A stretch of 14,681 nucleotides of DNA, from contig CAJTTA010000045.1 in assembly GCA_910579305.1 (NCBI GenBank), positions 1 through 14,681 on the forward strand, read 5' to 3'. This document shows positions 9,101 through 14,681 of this stretch, piece by piece. The notes below the pieces were generated by a model. It did no database searches. It saw nothing but the letters and a program-made list of their open reading frames with translations, and was not told where the DNA came from. Origin of the DNA: an uncultured Muribaculaceae bacterium. GTDB taxonomy: Bacteria > Bacteroidota > Bacteroidia > Bacteroidales > Muribaculaceae. Within the stretch, counting starts at the first letter, position 1; every line of letters begins with the position of its first letter. The translations under genes and the position numbers were made by a program.

Positions 9101-9957
9101 ATTGCGGGAATATCCTCCTCGGTAAGCTCGGTCTCACGCTCTACGGCCACATCATTACGCTCGATGGAGACAACCTCACCCGTATCCTCATCCACAAAAT
9201 CCTCGATCCAGGAATGAAGCACACGCGCTGCAAGACGACGACCCACAGCCGCTTTGAGATTCTTCTCAGTCACCTTCACCTCCTCGGCGAGGTCGAATAT
9301 TTCGATAATGTCCTTATCGCTCTCAAGCCCTATCGCACGCAAAAGAGTAGTCACAGGCAGCTTCTTCTTACGGTCGATATATGCATACATCACATTATTG
9401 ATGTCGGTAGCAAACTCGATCCAGCTGCCACGGAAAGGAATGATACGGGCAGAATACAGCTTAGTACCATTGGCGTGGGTGCTCTGTCCGAAGAACACAC
9501 CGGGAGAACGATGAAGCTGACTCACCACCACACGCTCCGCACCATTGATGATAAACGTGCCCTGCTCAGTCATGTAAGGTATCAGACCGAGATAAACATC
9601 CTGAATGACAGTCGCGAAATCCTCATGATCCGGATCCGTGCAATACAGCTTGAGCTTAGCCTTGAGAGGCACAGAATACGTAAGGCCGCGGGTAAGACAT
9701 TCATCTATGGAATAACGCGGCGGATCTATATAATAATCGAGGAACTCAAGCACAAAATTATTGCGGGTGTCGGCAATAGGGAAATTCTCGGCAAACACCT
9801 TATACAGACCCTCATTCTTTCGATTTTCAGGCGGAGTGTCGAGCTGTAAGAAGTCTCTGAACGACTTCAACTGTATCTCAAGAAAATCCGGATAAGGCAG
9901 AGGATTCTTGGTAGTGCCAAAATTTACGCGAGGCTTTTCAGTAAGAGATGCGGACAT
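6148..9957 (-). CDS. rpoB: DNA-directed RNA polymerase subunit beta
   Basis: Second catalytic-core subunit of RNA polymerase, forming the pincer opposite RpoC and the rifamycin pocket. At 1269 residues it has the family's normal Bacteroidales length. Visible landmarks: the rifampicin region around ALSQFMDQTNPLAEITHK (472-489), with residues matching E. coli Q513, D516, H526 and S531 retained as Q475, D478, H488 and S493; CPIETPEGPNIG (521-532); WKGYNYEDA (775-783); GDKMAGRHGNKG with active-site lysines K1048 and K1056; and the C-terminal clamp-anchoring block GGQRFGEMEVWALEAFGA. No truncation or frameshift. The ATG at 9957 gives the expected short N-terminus before the conserved PYPDFLEIQLKSF block. 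The gene follows a 296-nt spacer carrying a terminator and a candidate promoter, so it probably starts its own transcription unit with rpoC. Confidence 0.99.
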   Translation of the reverse strand: MSASLTEKPRVNFGTTKNPLPYPDFLEIQLKSFRDFLQLDTPPENRKNEGLYKVFAENFPIADTRNNFVLEFLDYYIDPPRYSIDECLTRGLTYSVPLKAKLKLYCTDPDHEDFATVIQDVYLGLIPYMTEQGTFIINGAERVVVSQLHRSPGVFFGQSTHANGTKLYSARIIPFRGSWIEFATDINNVMYAYIDRKKKLPVTTLLRAIGLESDKDIIEIFDLAEEVKVTEKNLKAAVGRRLAARVLHSWIEDFVDEDTGEVVSIERNDVAVERETELTEEDIPAILESGTKTILLKKDGVSSVDYSIIFNTLQKDTSNSEKEAIQYIYRQLRNAEPPDDASAREVIQNLFFSEKRYDLGEVGRFRINKKLNLDIPMDVKVLTREDIISIIKYLIELINAKSDVDDIDHLSNRRVRTVGEQLYNQFGVGLARMSRTIRERMNVRDNEVFTPIDLINAKTISSVINTFFGTNALSQFMDQTNPLAEITHKRRMSALGPGGLSRERAGFEVRDVHYTHYGRLCPIETPEGPNIGLISSLCVYAKINDLGFIETPYRKVENSRVDLDNEDVIYLTAENEEGKLIAQGNAPLNDDGTFIRNKVKARQDADFPIIAPEQVELMDVAPIQIASIAASLIPFLEHDDANRALMGSNMMRQAVPLLRSEAPIVGTGIEERLIRDSRTQIMAEGDGTIAYVDATEIRIDYDRTEDEEYVSFEPSLKVYKLPKFRRTNQGTTIDLRPICDKGQRVKKGDILTEGYSTERGELALGRNLKVAFMPWKGYNYEDAIVLNERMVREDILTSVHVDEYTLDVRETKRGMEELTSDIPNVSEDATKDLDERGIIRVGAYVVPGDIMIGKITPKGESDPTPEEKLLRAIFGDKAGDVKDASLKASPSLKGVVIGTNLFSKAQKKSRAKTNAILPKLDEEYEAKQKSLKAILLEKLNTITKGVISAGVKDFIGVDIVAKGRPFDDVNFATLDFETVNLSKWSDDERVNRMVAAVITNYLRKSKEIDSELRRKKFDITIGDELPSGILQMAKVYIAKKRKIGVGDKMAGRHGNKGIVSRVVRQEDMPFLEDGTPVDIVLNPLGVPSRMNLGQIFETVLGWAGRELGEKFATPIFDGASLDDLNEWTDKAGIPRYGKTYLYDGGTGDRFDQPATVGVIYMLKLGHMVEDKMHARSIGPYSLITQQPLGGKAQFGGQRFGEMEVWALEAFGAAHILQEILTIKSDDVTGRSKAYEAIVKGEPMPTPGIPESLNVLLHELRGLGLSISLD

Positions 9958-9981
9958 TTGGTCTATTGTTGATTAAATTTT

Positions 9982-10009
9982 AAAAGAGAGGGAAAGAGGA
10001 AAAGGAGAG
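9982..10009 (-). promoter_or_regulatory. 28-nt unbroken pyrimidine tract in the rpoB leader
   Basis: All 28 bases here are purines on the plus strand, so the rpoB leader RNA carries a pure C/U run ending 24 nt before the start codon. No Shine-Dalgarno sequence is visible. Such a tract is likely unstructured and could bind ribosomal protein S1 or Rho, or it could simply be a composition quirk. The tract is directly seen; any role is inference. Confidence 0.45.
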
Positions 10010-10122
10010 TGATATTGAAGGAAGAGAACTATAACTGCGCGCGATATGCAGCTGAATGCCAGTCATATATCCAATAAGGCAAGTATTAAAATACCCCGTT
10101 TCGCGCACAAGCAACAGTGAAA

Positions 10123-10130
10123 CAAAGTTA
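10123..10130 (-). promoter_or_regulatory. candidate rpoBC promoter, exact -7 element TAACTTTG
   Basis: On the minus strand 10130-10123 reads TAACTTTG, an exact match to the Bacteroidetes TAnnTTTG -7 element. It lies downstream of the rplL terminator and about 165 nt before rpoB. The -33 partner is weak: a TTTG at 10162-10159 is too far (28-nt spacer) and a TTTTCG at 10152-10147 is better placed but imperfect. The predicted start is near 10116. The position strongly suits a dedicated rpoBC promoter, but no direct proof is possible here. Confidence 0.55.
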
Positions 10131-10190
10131 AATTTTCATAAATTACCGAAAATCTTCACAAACTTTGTTAATACTTGGGAGAGAATAATA

Positions 10191-10237
10191 CGCAAAAAGG
10201 TTAAGACCACCCGAAGGTGTTCTTAACCGATTTTGCG
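10191..10237 (-). terminator. intrinsic terminator after rplL
   Basis: Read on the minus strand, GGTTAAGA pairs with TCTTAACC and CACC with GGTG, closing a C(UUCG)G tetraloop, with one A-G mismatch between the two helices. Five T residues (10198-10194) follow at once. Flanking CGCAAAA (10191-10197) and TTTTGCG (10231-10237) extend the stem. It starts 16 nt after the rplL stop. The structure predicts an end, at least partial, to the secE-rplL transcript and separates ribosomal genes from rpoBC. Confidence 0.85.
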
Positions 10238-10253
10238 GTGTATGGAATAATGC

Positions 10254-10628
10254 TTATTTGAGTTCTACCTCAGCGCCAGCCTCTTCGAGCTGCTTCTTGA
10301 GACCCTCGGCGTCAGCCTTGGCAAGACCCTCCTTGATGGGGCTGGGAGCGTTGTCAACGAGCTCCTTAGCCTCCTTGAGGCCGAGGCCGGTGAGCTCCTT
10401 CACGAGCTTCACTACAGCGAGCTTGCTTGCGCCGGCAGCCTTGAGGATAACGTCGAAGCTGCTCTTCTCTTCAGCTGCTTCGCCACCTGCGGCGGGACCT
10501 GCTGCTACAGCTACAGCAGCAGCTGCGGGTTCGATGCCATACTCGTCCTTAAGGATCTGAGCAAGTTCGTTTACTTCCTTTACGGTGAGGTTAACTAATT
10601 GATCTGCAAAAGCTTTCAAATCTGCCAT
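10254..10628 (-). CDS. rplL: 50S ribosomal protein L7/L12
   Basis: Multi-copy acidic stalk protein of the large subunit; it recruits translation GTPases such as EF-Tu and EF-G. The 124-residue protein shows all three parts: an N-terminal dimerisation and L10-binding helix pair (1-30), an Ala/Gly-rich flexible hinge (about 33-52), and a C-terminal factor-binding domain (54-124) with the conserved AVVKLVKELTGLGLKEAKE helices. The ATG at 10628 gives the standard MADLKAFADQLVNLT start. It lies 32 nt after rplJ, the partner on which its dimers are mounted, and is followed by a strong terminator, so it is probably the last gene of the ribosomal transcription unit. Confidence 0.99.
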   Translation of the reverse strand: MADLKAFADQLVNLTVKEVNELAQILKDEYGIEPAAAAVAVAAGPAAGGEAAEEKSSFDVILKAAGASKLAVVKLVKELTGLGLKEAKELVDNAPSPIKEGLAKADAEGLKKQLEEAGAEVELK

Positions 10629-10660
10629 TGTTGTATCGTTTTTTTAATTTTATTTCTTGA

Positions 10661-11185
10661 TTAATTTTCTTTTTTGGAGAGAGTTTCAAGGATACCGTGT
10701 ATCTTACCGGCACCGCTCTGAAGTGCGCTGATAACGTTCTTAGCCGGTGACTGAAGAAGAGCCACAACATCGGCGATAAGTTCGTTCTTGCTCTTGATAT
10801 TGGCCAAGGTCTCCAAATTCTCTTCGCCAACATATGCAGTCTCTTCTACGTAAGCTCCCTTGAGCATGGGGAGAGTCTCATCTTTCTTGCGGAAAGCCTT
10901 GATGAGCTTTGCCGGAGCGTTGCCGGTATTGCTCAGAAGGAGAGTAGTCTCGCCGTGAAGCAGATCGTAAAGACCGGAATAATCGAGCTCGCTCTGCTCA
11001 AAAGCCACCTTGAGAAGGGTGTTCTTCACACAAAGCATCTTCACATCGCCCTTGAAGCAGGCACGACGCAGCTCGCTTGTCTTTTCGGCATCAAGACCCT
11101 GAGTCTGGGTCAGGTACACACAGGAATACTCACTGAGTGCATTGCCTATCATTTCTATAACTTGAGCTTTTTCTTCCTTTTTCAT
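10661..11185 (-). CDS. rplJ: 50S ribosomal protein L10
   Basis: Base of the ribosomal stalk: its N-terminal domain binds 23S rRNA next to L11 and its C-terminal helix carries L12 dimers. 174 residues, usual length. The N-terminal MKKEEKAQVIEMI helix, the rRNA-binding VKNTL block (53-57), GETTLLL (78-84) and a Lys-rich helical C-terminus are visible. It sits 13 nt after rplA and 32 nt before rplL. In E. coli the L10-L12 complex represses its own operon through a long rplJ leader; here no such leader exists between rplA and rplJ, so any comparable site would have to lie inside rplA or elsewhere. Confidence 0.98.
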   Translation of the reverse strand: MKKEEKAQVIEMIGNALSEYSCVYLTQTQGLDAEKTSELRRACFKGDVKMLCVKNTLLKVAFEQSELDYSGLYDLLHGETTLLLSNTGNAPAKLIKAFRKKDETLPMLKGAYVEETAYVGEENLETLANIKSKNELIADVVALLQSPAKNVISALQSGAGKIHGILETLSKKEN

Positions 11186-11198
11186 GTGTGGATGTGCG

Positions 11199-11894
11199 TT
11201 AATCGGTTACACCTTTAGTCTCGACTTTCACGCCGGGGCTCATGGTACTTGAAAGATAAATGCTCCTGATGTAAGTGCCCTTGGCAGTGGCCGGCTTGAG
11301 CTTTATCAGAGTGTTGATAAACTCCTTGGCATTGCCCATCATCTGCTCGGGAGTGAAGCTCACCTTGCCGATGGAAGCATGCACGATGCCATTCTTGTCG
11401 ACCTTGAAGTCAATCTTACCCTGCTTAACCTCCTTGACAGCCTTGGCAACGTCCTGCGTCACAGTGCCGCTCTTGGGGTTAGGCATGAGGCCGCGGGGGC
11501 CGAGAATACGGCCAAGCGCACCTATCTTACCCATGATGGCAGGCTGAGTGATGATGACATCAATGTCAGTCCAGCCACCTTTGATTTTCTGTATGTATTC
11601 ATCGAGACCGACATGGTCGGCACCTGCCTGCTTTGCAGCCTCTTCCTGATCAGGATTGCAGAGCACGAGAACACGCACCTGCTTGCCAGTGCCGTTAGGC
11701 AGAGAGACCACGCCACGCACCATCTGATTGGCCTTGCGGGGATCGACACCCAGACGTACATCGATATCAAGCGAGGAGTCGAATTTAGTAAAGGTGATTT
11801 CCTTTACTTTCTCGCAAGCCTCGGCAAGCGTGTAGGCCTTCCCAGCTTCAATCTTCGACAAAGCCAACTTTTGATTCTTAGTAAGTTTACTCAT
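11199..11894 (-). CDS. rplA: 50S ribosomal protein L1
   Basis: Large-subunit protein of the L1 stalk, which handles deacylated tRNA leaving the E site; in many bacteria it also represses the L11-L1 mRNA. With the start used here the protein has 231 residues. Conserved features are the N-terminal KLTKNQK block, IDVRLGVDPRKANQMVRG (44-61) and the signature LGRILGPRGLMPNP (127-140). The frame extends two codons further upstream to a TTG at 11900, but the ATG at 11894 gives the MSKLTKNQK N-terminus usual for Bacteroidales L1, so I place the start there. It lies 15 nt after rplK and 13 nt before rplJ, consistent with one mRNA. Confidence 0.97.
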   Translation of the reverse strand: MSKLTKNQKLALSKIEAGKAYTLAEACEKVKEITFTKFDSSLDIDVRLGVDPRKANQMVRGVVSLPNGTGKQVRVLVLCNPDQEEAAKQAGADHVGLDEYIQKIKGGWTDIDVIITQPAIMGKIGALGRILGPRGLMPNPKSGTVTQDVAKAVKEVKQGKIDFKVDKNGIVHASIGKVSFTPEQMMGNAKEFINTLIKLKPATAKGTYIRSIYLSSTMSPGVKVETKGVTD

Positions 11895-11909
11895 TTTCAA
11901 TCGAAGTAT

Positions 11910-12353
11910 TTAGTTTAATTCAGGGAATGTGCCCTTTACGGTGATACCCATGCTTCTGGCTGTGCCGGCTACCATGCGCATAGCCGCGTCAAGTGTGAAA
12001 CAGTTCAGATCAGGCATCTTGTCTTCTGCAATAGTCTTTACCTGCTCCCAGGTGATCTCTGCCACCTTATTACGATTAGGCTGAGCGGAACCGCTCTTGA
12101 GCTTTGCGGTCTCCTTAAGCTGCACAGCCACCGGAGGAGTCTTGACAATGAAGTCAAAGCTCTTATCCGTGTAATAAGTGATGACAACCGGCAGAACTTT
12201 TCCTGCCTTGTCCTGAGTGCGGGCATTGAATTGCTTGCAGAATTCCATGATGTTGATGCCCTTGGAACCAAGCGCCGGGCCTACCGGAGGCGAGGGATTG
12301 GCGGCACCACCCTTAATCTGCAATTTGATCTGTCCAGCAATTTCTTTAGCCAT
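11910..12353 (-). CDS. rplK: 50S ribosomal protein L11
   Basis: Binds the GTPase-associated region of 23S rRNA at the stalk base, where it shapes factor binding and the thiostrepton site. 147 residues, usual length. The N-terminal domain has GAANPSPPVGPALGSKG (16-32), with P22 and P23 of the proline-rich thiostrepton-site helix; the C-terminal RNA-binding domain shows VKTPPVAVQLK (70-80) and the ending SMGITVKGTFPE (134-145). The ATG at 12353 gives the standard MAKEIAGQIKLQI start. It is 64 nt after nusG and 15 nt before rplA, the conserved L11-L1 pair. No sign of damage or resistance-type substitution at the prolines. Confidence 0.99.
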   Translation of the reverse strand: MAKEIAGQIKLQIKGGAANPSPPVGPALGSKGINIMEFCKQFNARTQDKAGKVLPVVITYYTDKSFDFIVKTPPVAVQLKETAKLKSGSAQPNRNKVAEITWEQVKTIAEDKMPDLNCFTLDAAMRMVAGTARSMGITVKGTFPELN

Positions 12354-12417
12354 TGTGATTGTTGTTTAAAAAAGTATTGAACTCGTGAGAGATACACGGG
12401 GCGTAACAACACCCGCT

Positions 12418-12969
12418 TCACTCCCTCTCTACCTGAGTGCTCTCAAGCTCCAAATCAGTGGCACGGCCAAATATCTTGACCTCCACCTTGAGCTTTTTCT
12501 TCTCGTTGTTTACCTCTTTGATTACTCCTGAGAAACCGTTGAAAGGGCCGAATATCACTTTCACTGACTCGCCTTCAAGGAATGAATCACCTTCTGCAAG
12601 CTCAGCTTCCTGCAACTCATCGGCTCTTCCCAACATACGCTTGACATCCTGCTCGGAAATCACTTCGGGCTTGGCGCCCTTGCCTCTTCCGCGCAGAAAG
12701 TCTATTACATTGGTGGTATTACGCAGTTCATATTCAGCCTCACCCTGAAGATTAGCCTCTATGAACACGTAACCGCTGTAGAGAGTGCGCTCTTTAAGAA
12801 CGCGCTTGCCACTGCGGTTAGTGTAAACCTTCTCAGTGGGAATCAATACCTGCGACACATACTTGCCAAGAGTTCCGTTCTTGATTGCTGCATCAAGCAC
12901 TTCCTTCACTTTGGCTTCCTTGCCGGAGATGGCACGCAATACGTACCAGCACATCTTATTCTCAGCCAT
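12418..12969 (-). CDS. nusG: transcription elongation/termination factor NusG
   Basis: Binds the RNA polymerase clamp and suppresses pausing; in other bacteria its C-terminal domain contacts Rho or ribosomal protein S10. The 183-residue protein has the NGN domain (about 5-115: WYVLRAISGKEAKVKE, VLIPTEKVY, LYSGYVFIEA, then a variant of the usual TxxVxxFLRG block at 86-94) and a C-terminal KOW domain (about 128-183: GESVKVIFGPFNGFSGVI). A short acidic linker separates them. This is the housekeeping, compact form without extra inserted domains. It starts 18 nt after secE, the near-universal secE-nusG arrangement, and precedes rplK. The ATG at 12969 gives the expected short N-terminus before the first beta strand. 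Confidence 0.98.
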   Translation of the reverse strand: MAENKMCWYVLRAISGKEAKVKEVLDAAIKNGTLGKYVSQVLIPTEKVYTNRSGKRVLKERTLYSGYVFIEANLQGEAEYELRNTTNVIDFLRGRGKGAKPEVISEQDVKRMLGRADELQEAELAEGDSFLEGESVKVIFGPFNGFSGVIKEVNNEKKKLKVEVKIFGRATDLELESTQVERE

Positions 12970-12987
12970 TGATACCTACTTTAAAGA

Positions 12988-13179
12988 TTAAAACGAGAGT
13001 CCGTAGATGAATTCCATCAACAGATTAAAAAACTCATCAACAATCCATATAAAAGCGGCGATGATGATGGAAGCTATCAACACCAGCACTGCACTGTTGA
13101 TCAGTTGTTTTTGAGTCGGCCAGGATACCTTATAGACAAGTTCGTCATAAGATGCCTTGAGAGCGCCAAATAGTTTCAT
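12988..13179 (-). CDS. secE: preprotein translocase subunit SecE
   Basis: Small essential inner-membrane subunit that clamps SecY in the protein export channel. The short single-spanning form has 63 residues: an amphipathic N-terminal helix, the conserved KVSWPT motif (17-22), and a hydrophobic transmembrane segment about 28-47. The reading frame continues upstream to 13227, but that extension would run into the tRNA-Trp gene and adds non-conserved residues, so the start is the ATG at 13179, giving MKLFGALKASYDE. It follows tRNA-Trp by 18 nt and precedes nusG by 18 nt. Confidence 0.96.
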   Translation of the reverse strand: MKLFGALKASYDELVYKVSWPTQKQLINSAVLVLIASIIIAAFIWIVDEFFNLLMEFIYGLSF

Positions 13180-13197
13180 ATTATTCGATAAAATTAG

Positions 13198-13270
13198 CAC
13201 GGGAAGAGAGGCTCGAACTCCCGACACCTGGTTTTGGAGACCAGTGCTCTACCGACTGAGCTATTCCCGT
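13198..13270 (-). tRNA. tRNA-Trp (anticodon CCA)
   Basis: All arms fold: acceptor ACGGGAA with TTCCCGT, D stem GCTC/GAGC, anticodon stem CTGGT/ACCAG with loop CTCCAAA (anticodon CCA), and T arm GGGAG-TTCGAGC-CTCTC with one G-U pair. The discriminator base is G, as expected for bacterial tRNA-Trp. The 3' CCA is not encoded (CTA follows), so it must be added by the CCA-adding enzyme. It lies between tuf and secE on the same strand. Confidence 0.97.
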
Positions 13271-13276
13271 GTGTGA

Positions 13277-13303
13277 GGGCTTATCGCGCAAGGCGATAAG
13301 CCC
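13277..13303. promoter_or_regulatory. 11-bp perfect hairpin between tuf and tRNA-Trp
   Basis: GGGCTTATCGC (13277-13287) and GCGATAAGCCC (13293-13303) pair perfectly around a 5-nt loop, only 6 nt upstream of the mature 5' end of tRNA-Trp. On the minus strand no T-tract follows, so it is probably a partial terminator, an RNA-processing site, or a stabiliser of the tuf mRNA 3' end. A second small stem (13335-13347, CCGAT/ATCGG with a 3-nt loop) lies closer to tuf. Confidence 0.55.
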
Positions 13304-13371
13304 CTAATATTTTATTTCAAGGAAGCCTGTCATCCCGATAGAATCGGAACTCTGCTTCAGGAAGCGACTAA

Positions 13372-14559
13372 TTAGTCTTCTACGATCTTAGTGATCTGAC
13401 CGGAACCTACAGTGCGGCCACCTTCACGGATAGCGAAACGCAGACCGGGATCGCAAGCAACGGGAGTGATGAGCTTCACGTCGATCTCCACATTGTCACC
13501 GGGCATCACCATCTCTACACCTTCGGGGAGAGTGATCTCACCGGTAACGTCGAGCGTACGGATGTAGAACTGAGGACGATAGTGATTGTGGAAAGGTGTG
13601 TGACGGCCACCCTCTTCCTTCTTCAGGATATATACCTGAGCCTTGAAGTGATCGTGAGGCTTAACCATGCCGGGATGGCAGATTACCATACCACGCTTGA
13701 TTTCGTTCTTATCGATACCACGGAGGAGAAGACCTACGTTATCGCCAGCTTCACCCTCATCAAGGATCTTGCGGAACATCTCAACACCGGTAACAACAGA
13801 CTTCTTATCTGCGCCGAGACCGAGAATCTGAACCTCATCACCCACTTTTACGCGACCAGCCTCGATACGACCGGTAGCAACAGTGCCACGACCGGTGATA
13901 GAGAACACGTCCTCTACGGGCATCAGGAAGGGCTTGTCTACGTCACGGGGAGGCAGGGGAATCCAGTTGTCAACAGCTTCCATGAGCTCCATAACCTTGT
14001 CAACCCACTGTGCCTCACCGTTGAGAGCACCGAGAGCAGAACCCTGGATGATAGGAGTCTCATCGCCATCGTAATCATACTGAGAGAGAAGATCACGCAT
14101 ATCCATCTCAACGAGCTCGAGCATCTCAGCGTCGTCCACCATGTCGCACTTGTTCATGAATACAACAAGACGGGGAACGTTCACCTGACGAGCAAGAAGG
14201 ATGTGCTCACGAGTCTGAGGCATGGGACCGTCAGTAGCAGCAACTACGATGATAGCGCCGTCCATCTGAGCAGCACCTGTTACCATGTTCTTCACATAGT
14301 CAGCGTGACCCGGGCAGTCCACGTGAGCGTAGTGACGGTTTGCAGTCTCGTACTCAACGTGTGCAGTATTAATAGTTATACCACGCTCCTTCTCCTCGGG
14401 AGCGTTATCGATAGAGTCGAATGAACGAGCTTCTGAGAGACCCTTCTCAGCAAGCACCTTGGTGATAGCAGCAGTAAGAGTGGTTTTACCATGGTCAACG
14501 TGGCCGATAGTACCAATATTTACGTGCGGCTTGGTTCTTTCGAATTTTTCTTTAGCCAT
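13372..14559 (-). CDS. tuf: elongation factor Tu (EF-Tu)
   Basis: GTPase that delivers aminoacyl-tRNA to the ribosomal A site; abundant in the cytoplasm. 395 residues, normal length. GTPase motifs are complete: P-loop GHVDHGKTT (19-27), switch I RGITI with T62, switch II DCPGH (81-85, catalytic H85), base recognition NKCD (136-139) and SAL (174-176). Domains 2 and 3 follow, with GRGTVATGR, EGGRHTPF and the C-terminal LRFAIREGGRTVG block. The ATG at 14559 gives MAKEKFERTKPHVNIGTIGH, the standard start. It is flanked by tRNA-Thr 59 nt upstream and tRNA-Trp 101 nt downstream, an arrangement in which tRNAs are likely cut from the tuf transcript. No substitution obviously linked to elfamycin resistance stands out. 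Confidence 0.99.
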   Translation of the reverse strand: MAKEKFERTKPHVNIGTIGHVDHGKTTLTAAITKVLAEKGLSEARSFDSIDNAPEEKERGITINTAHVEYETANRHYAHVDCPGHADYVKNMVTGAAQMDGAIIVVAATDGPMPQTREHILLARQVNVPRLVVFMNKCDMVDDAEMLELVEMDMRDLLSQYDYDGDETPIIQGSALGALNGEAQWVDKVMELMEAVDNWIPLPPRDVDKPFLMPVEDVFSITGRGTVATGRIEAGRVKVGDEVQILGLGADKKSVVTGVEMFRKILDEGEAGDNVGLLLRGIDKNEIKRGMVICHPGMVKPHDHFKAQVYILKKEEGGRHTPFHNHYRPQFYIRTLDVTGEITLPEGVEMVMPGDNVEIDVKLITPVACDPGLRFAIREGGRTVGSGQITKIVED

Positions 14560-14618
14560 AAGATTGCTATGTTATTTTTGATTTATGATTAACGGCTTGA
14601 TTGAGGAAAGATAGAAAA

Positions 14619-14681
<63 letters not shown>

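Noticed and set aside
10591..10833. 80-codon minus-strand frame spanning the rplJ-rplL junction
   Set aside because: Overlaps the ends of two well-supported genes in another frame and has low-complexity Lys/Asn-rich translation from the AT-rich spacer.
11895..11900. TTG start adding two residues to L1
   Set aside because: The ATG at 11894 yields the usual Bacteroidales L1 N-terminus and a 231-residue protein.
13180..13227. N-terminal extension of secE by 16 residues
   Set aside because: It would overlap the tRNA-Trp gene and adds residues absent from SecE; the ATG at 13179 fits the family.
13582..14424. 280-codon plus-strand open frame antisense to tuf
   Set aside because: Lies entirely inside the intact, conserved tuf gene; biased codon use of a highly expressed gene leaves the opposite frame open.

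Overview
The window is a core transcription/translation locus of a Bacteroidota member, most likely a Bacteroidales gut-type bacterium. This rests on the character of RpoB, RpoC, EF-Tu and L11, the gene order, and the one promoter-like site, which fits the Bacteroidetes pattern TAnnTTTG. A Muribaculaceae- or Prevotella-like host is plausible, but the sequence alone does not settle the family. Nearly everything is on the minus strand and reads from high to low coordinates.

Layout in the direction of transcription: the 3' part of tRNA-Thr(GGU) at the right edge, tuf (EF-Tu), tRNA-Trp(CCA), secE, nusG, rplK (L11), rplA (L1), rplJ (L10), rplL (L7/L12), then a 296-nt spacer with an intrinsic terminator and a candidate promoter, then rpoB and rpoC. 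Spacers are short (13-64 nt) from secE to rplL. Two longer gaps, rplL-rpoB (296 nt) and rpoB-rpoC (137 nt), hold RNA-structure or promoter signals. The products act together: EF-Tu and tRNAs deliver amino acids; L11, L1, L10 and L12 build the ribosomal stalk and GTPase centre; SecE belongs to the protein export channel; NusG couples transcription to its partners; RpoB and RpoC form the RNA polymerase catalytic core.

At the left end one plus-strand gene converges on rpoC. It is a secreted alpha-amylase of glycoside hydrolase family 13 that strongly resembles the Bacillus subtilis AmyE type. The 205-nt space between it and rpoC holds two long perfect hairpins, apparently a back-to-back transcription stop. 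A 19-nt perfect palindrome lies just upstream of the amylase start.

I saw no mobile element, CRISPR array, phage gene or unknown multi-gene system. This is an ordinary core region; the observations worth following are in the spacers and in the amylase. Two gene starts were corrected from the longest reading frame (rplA to an ATG two codons in, secE to an ATG that clears the tRNA-Trp gene).
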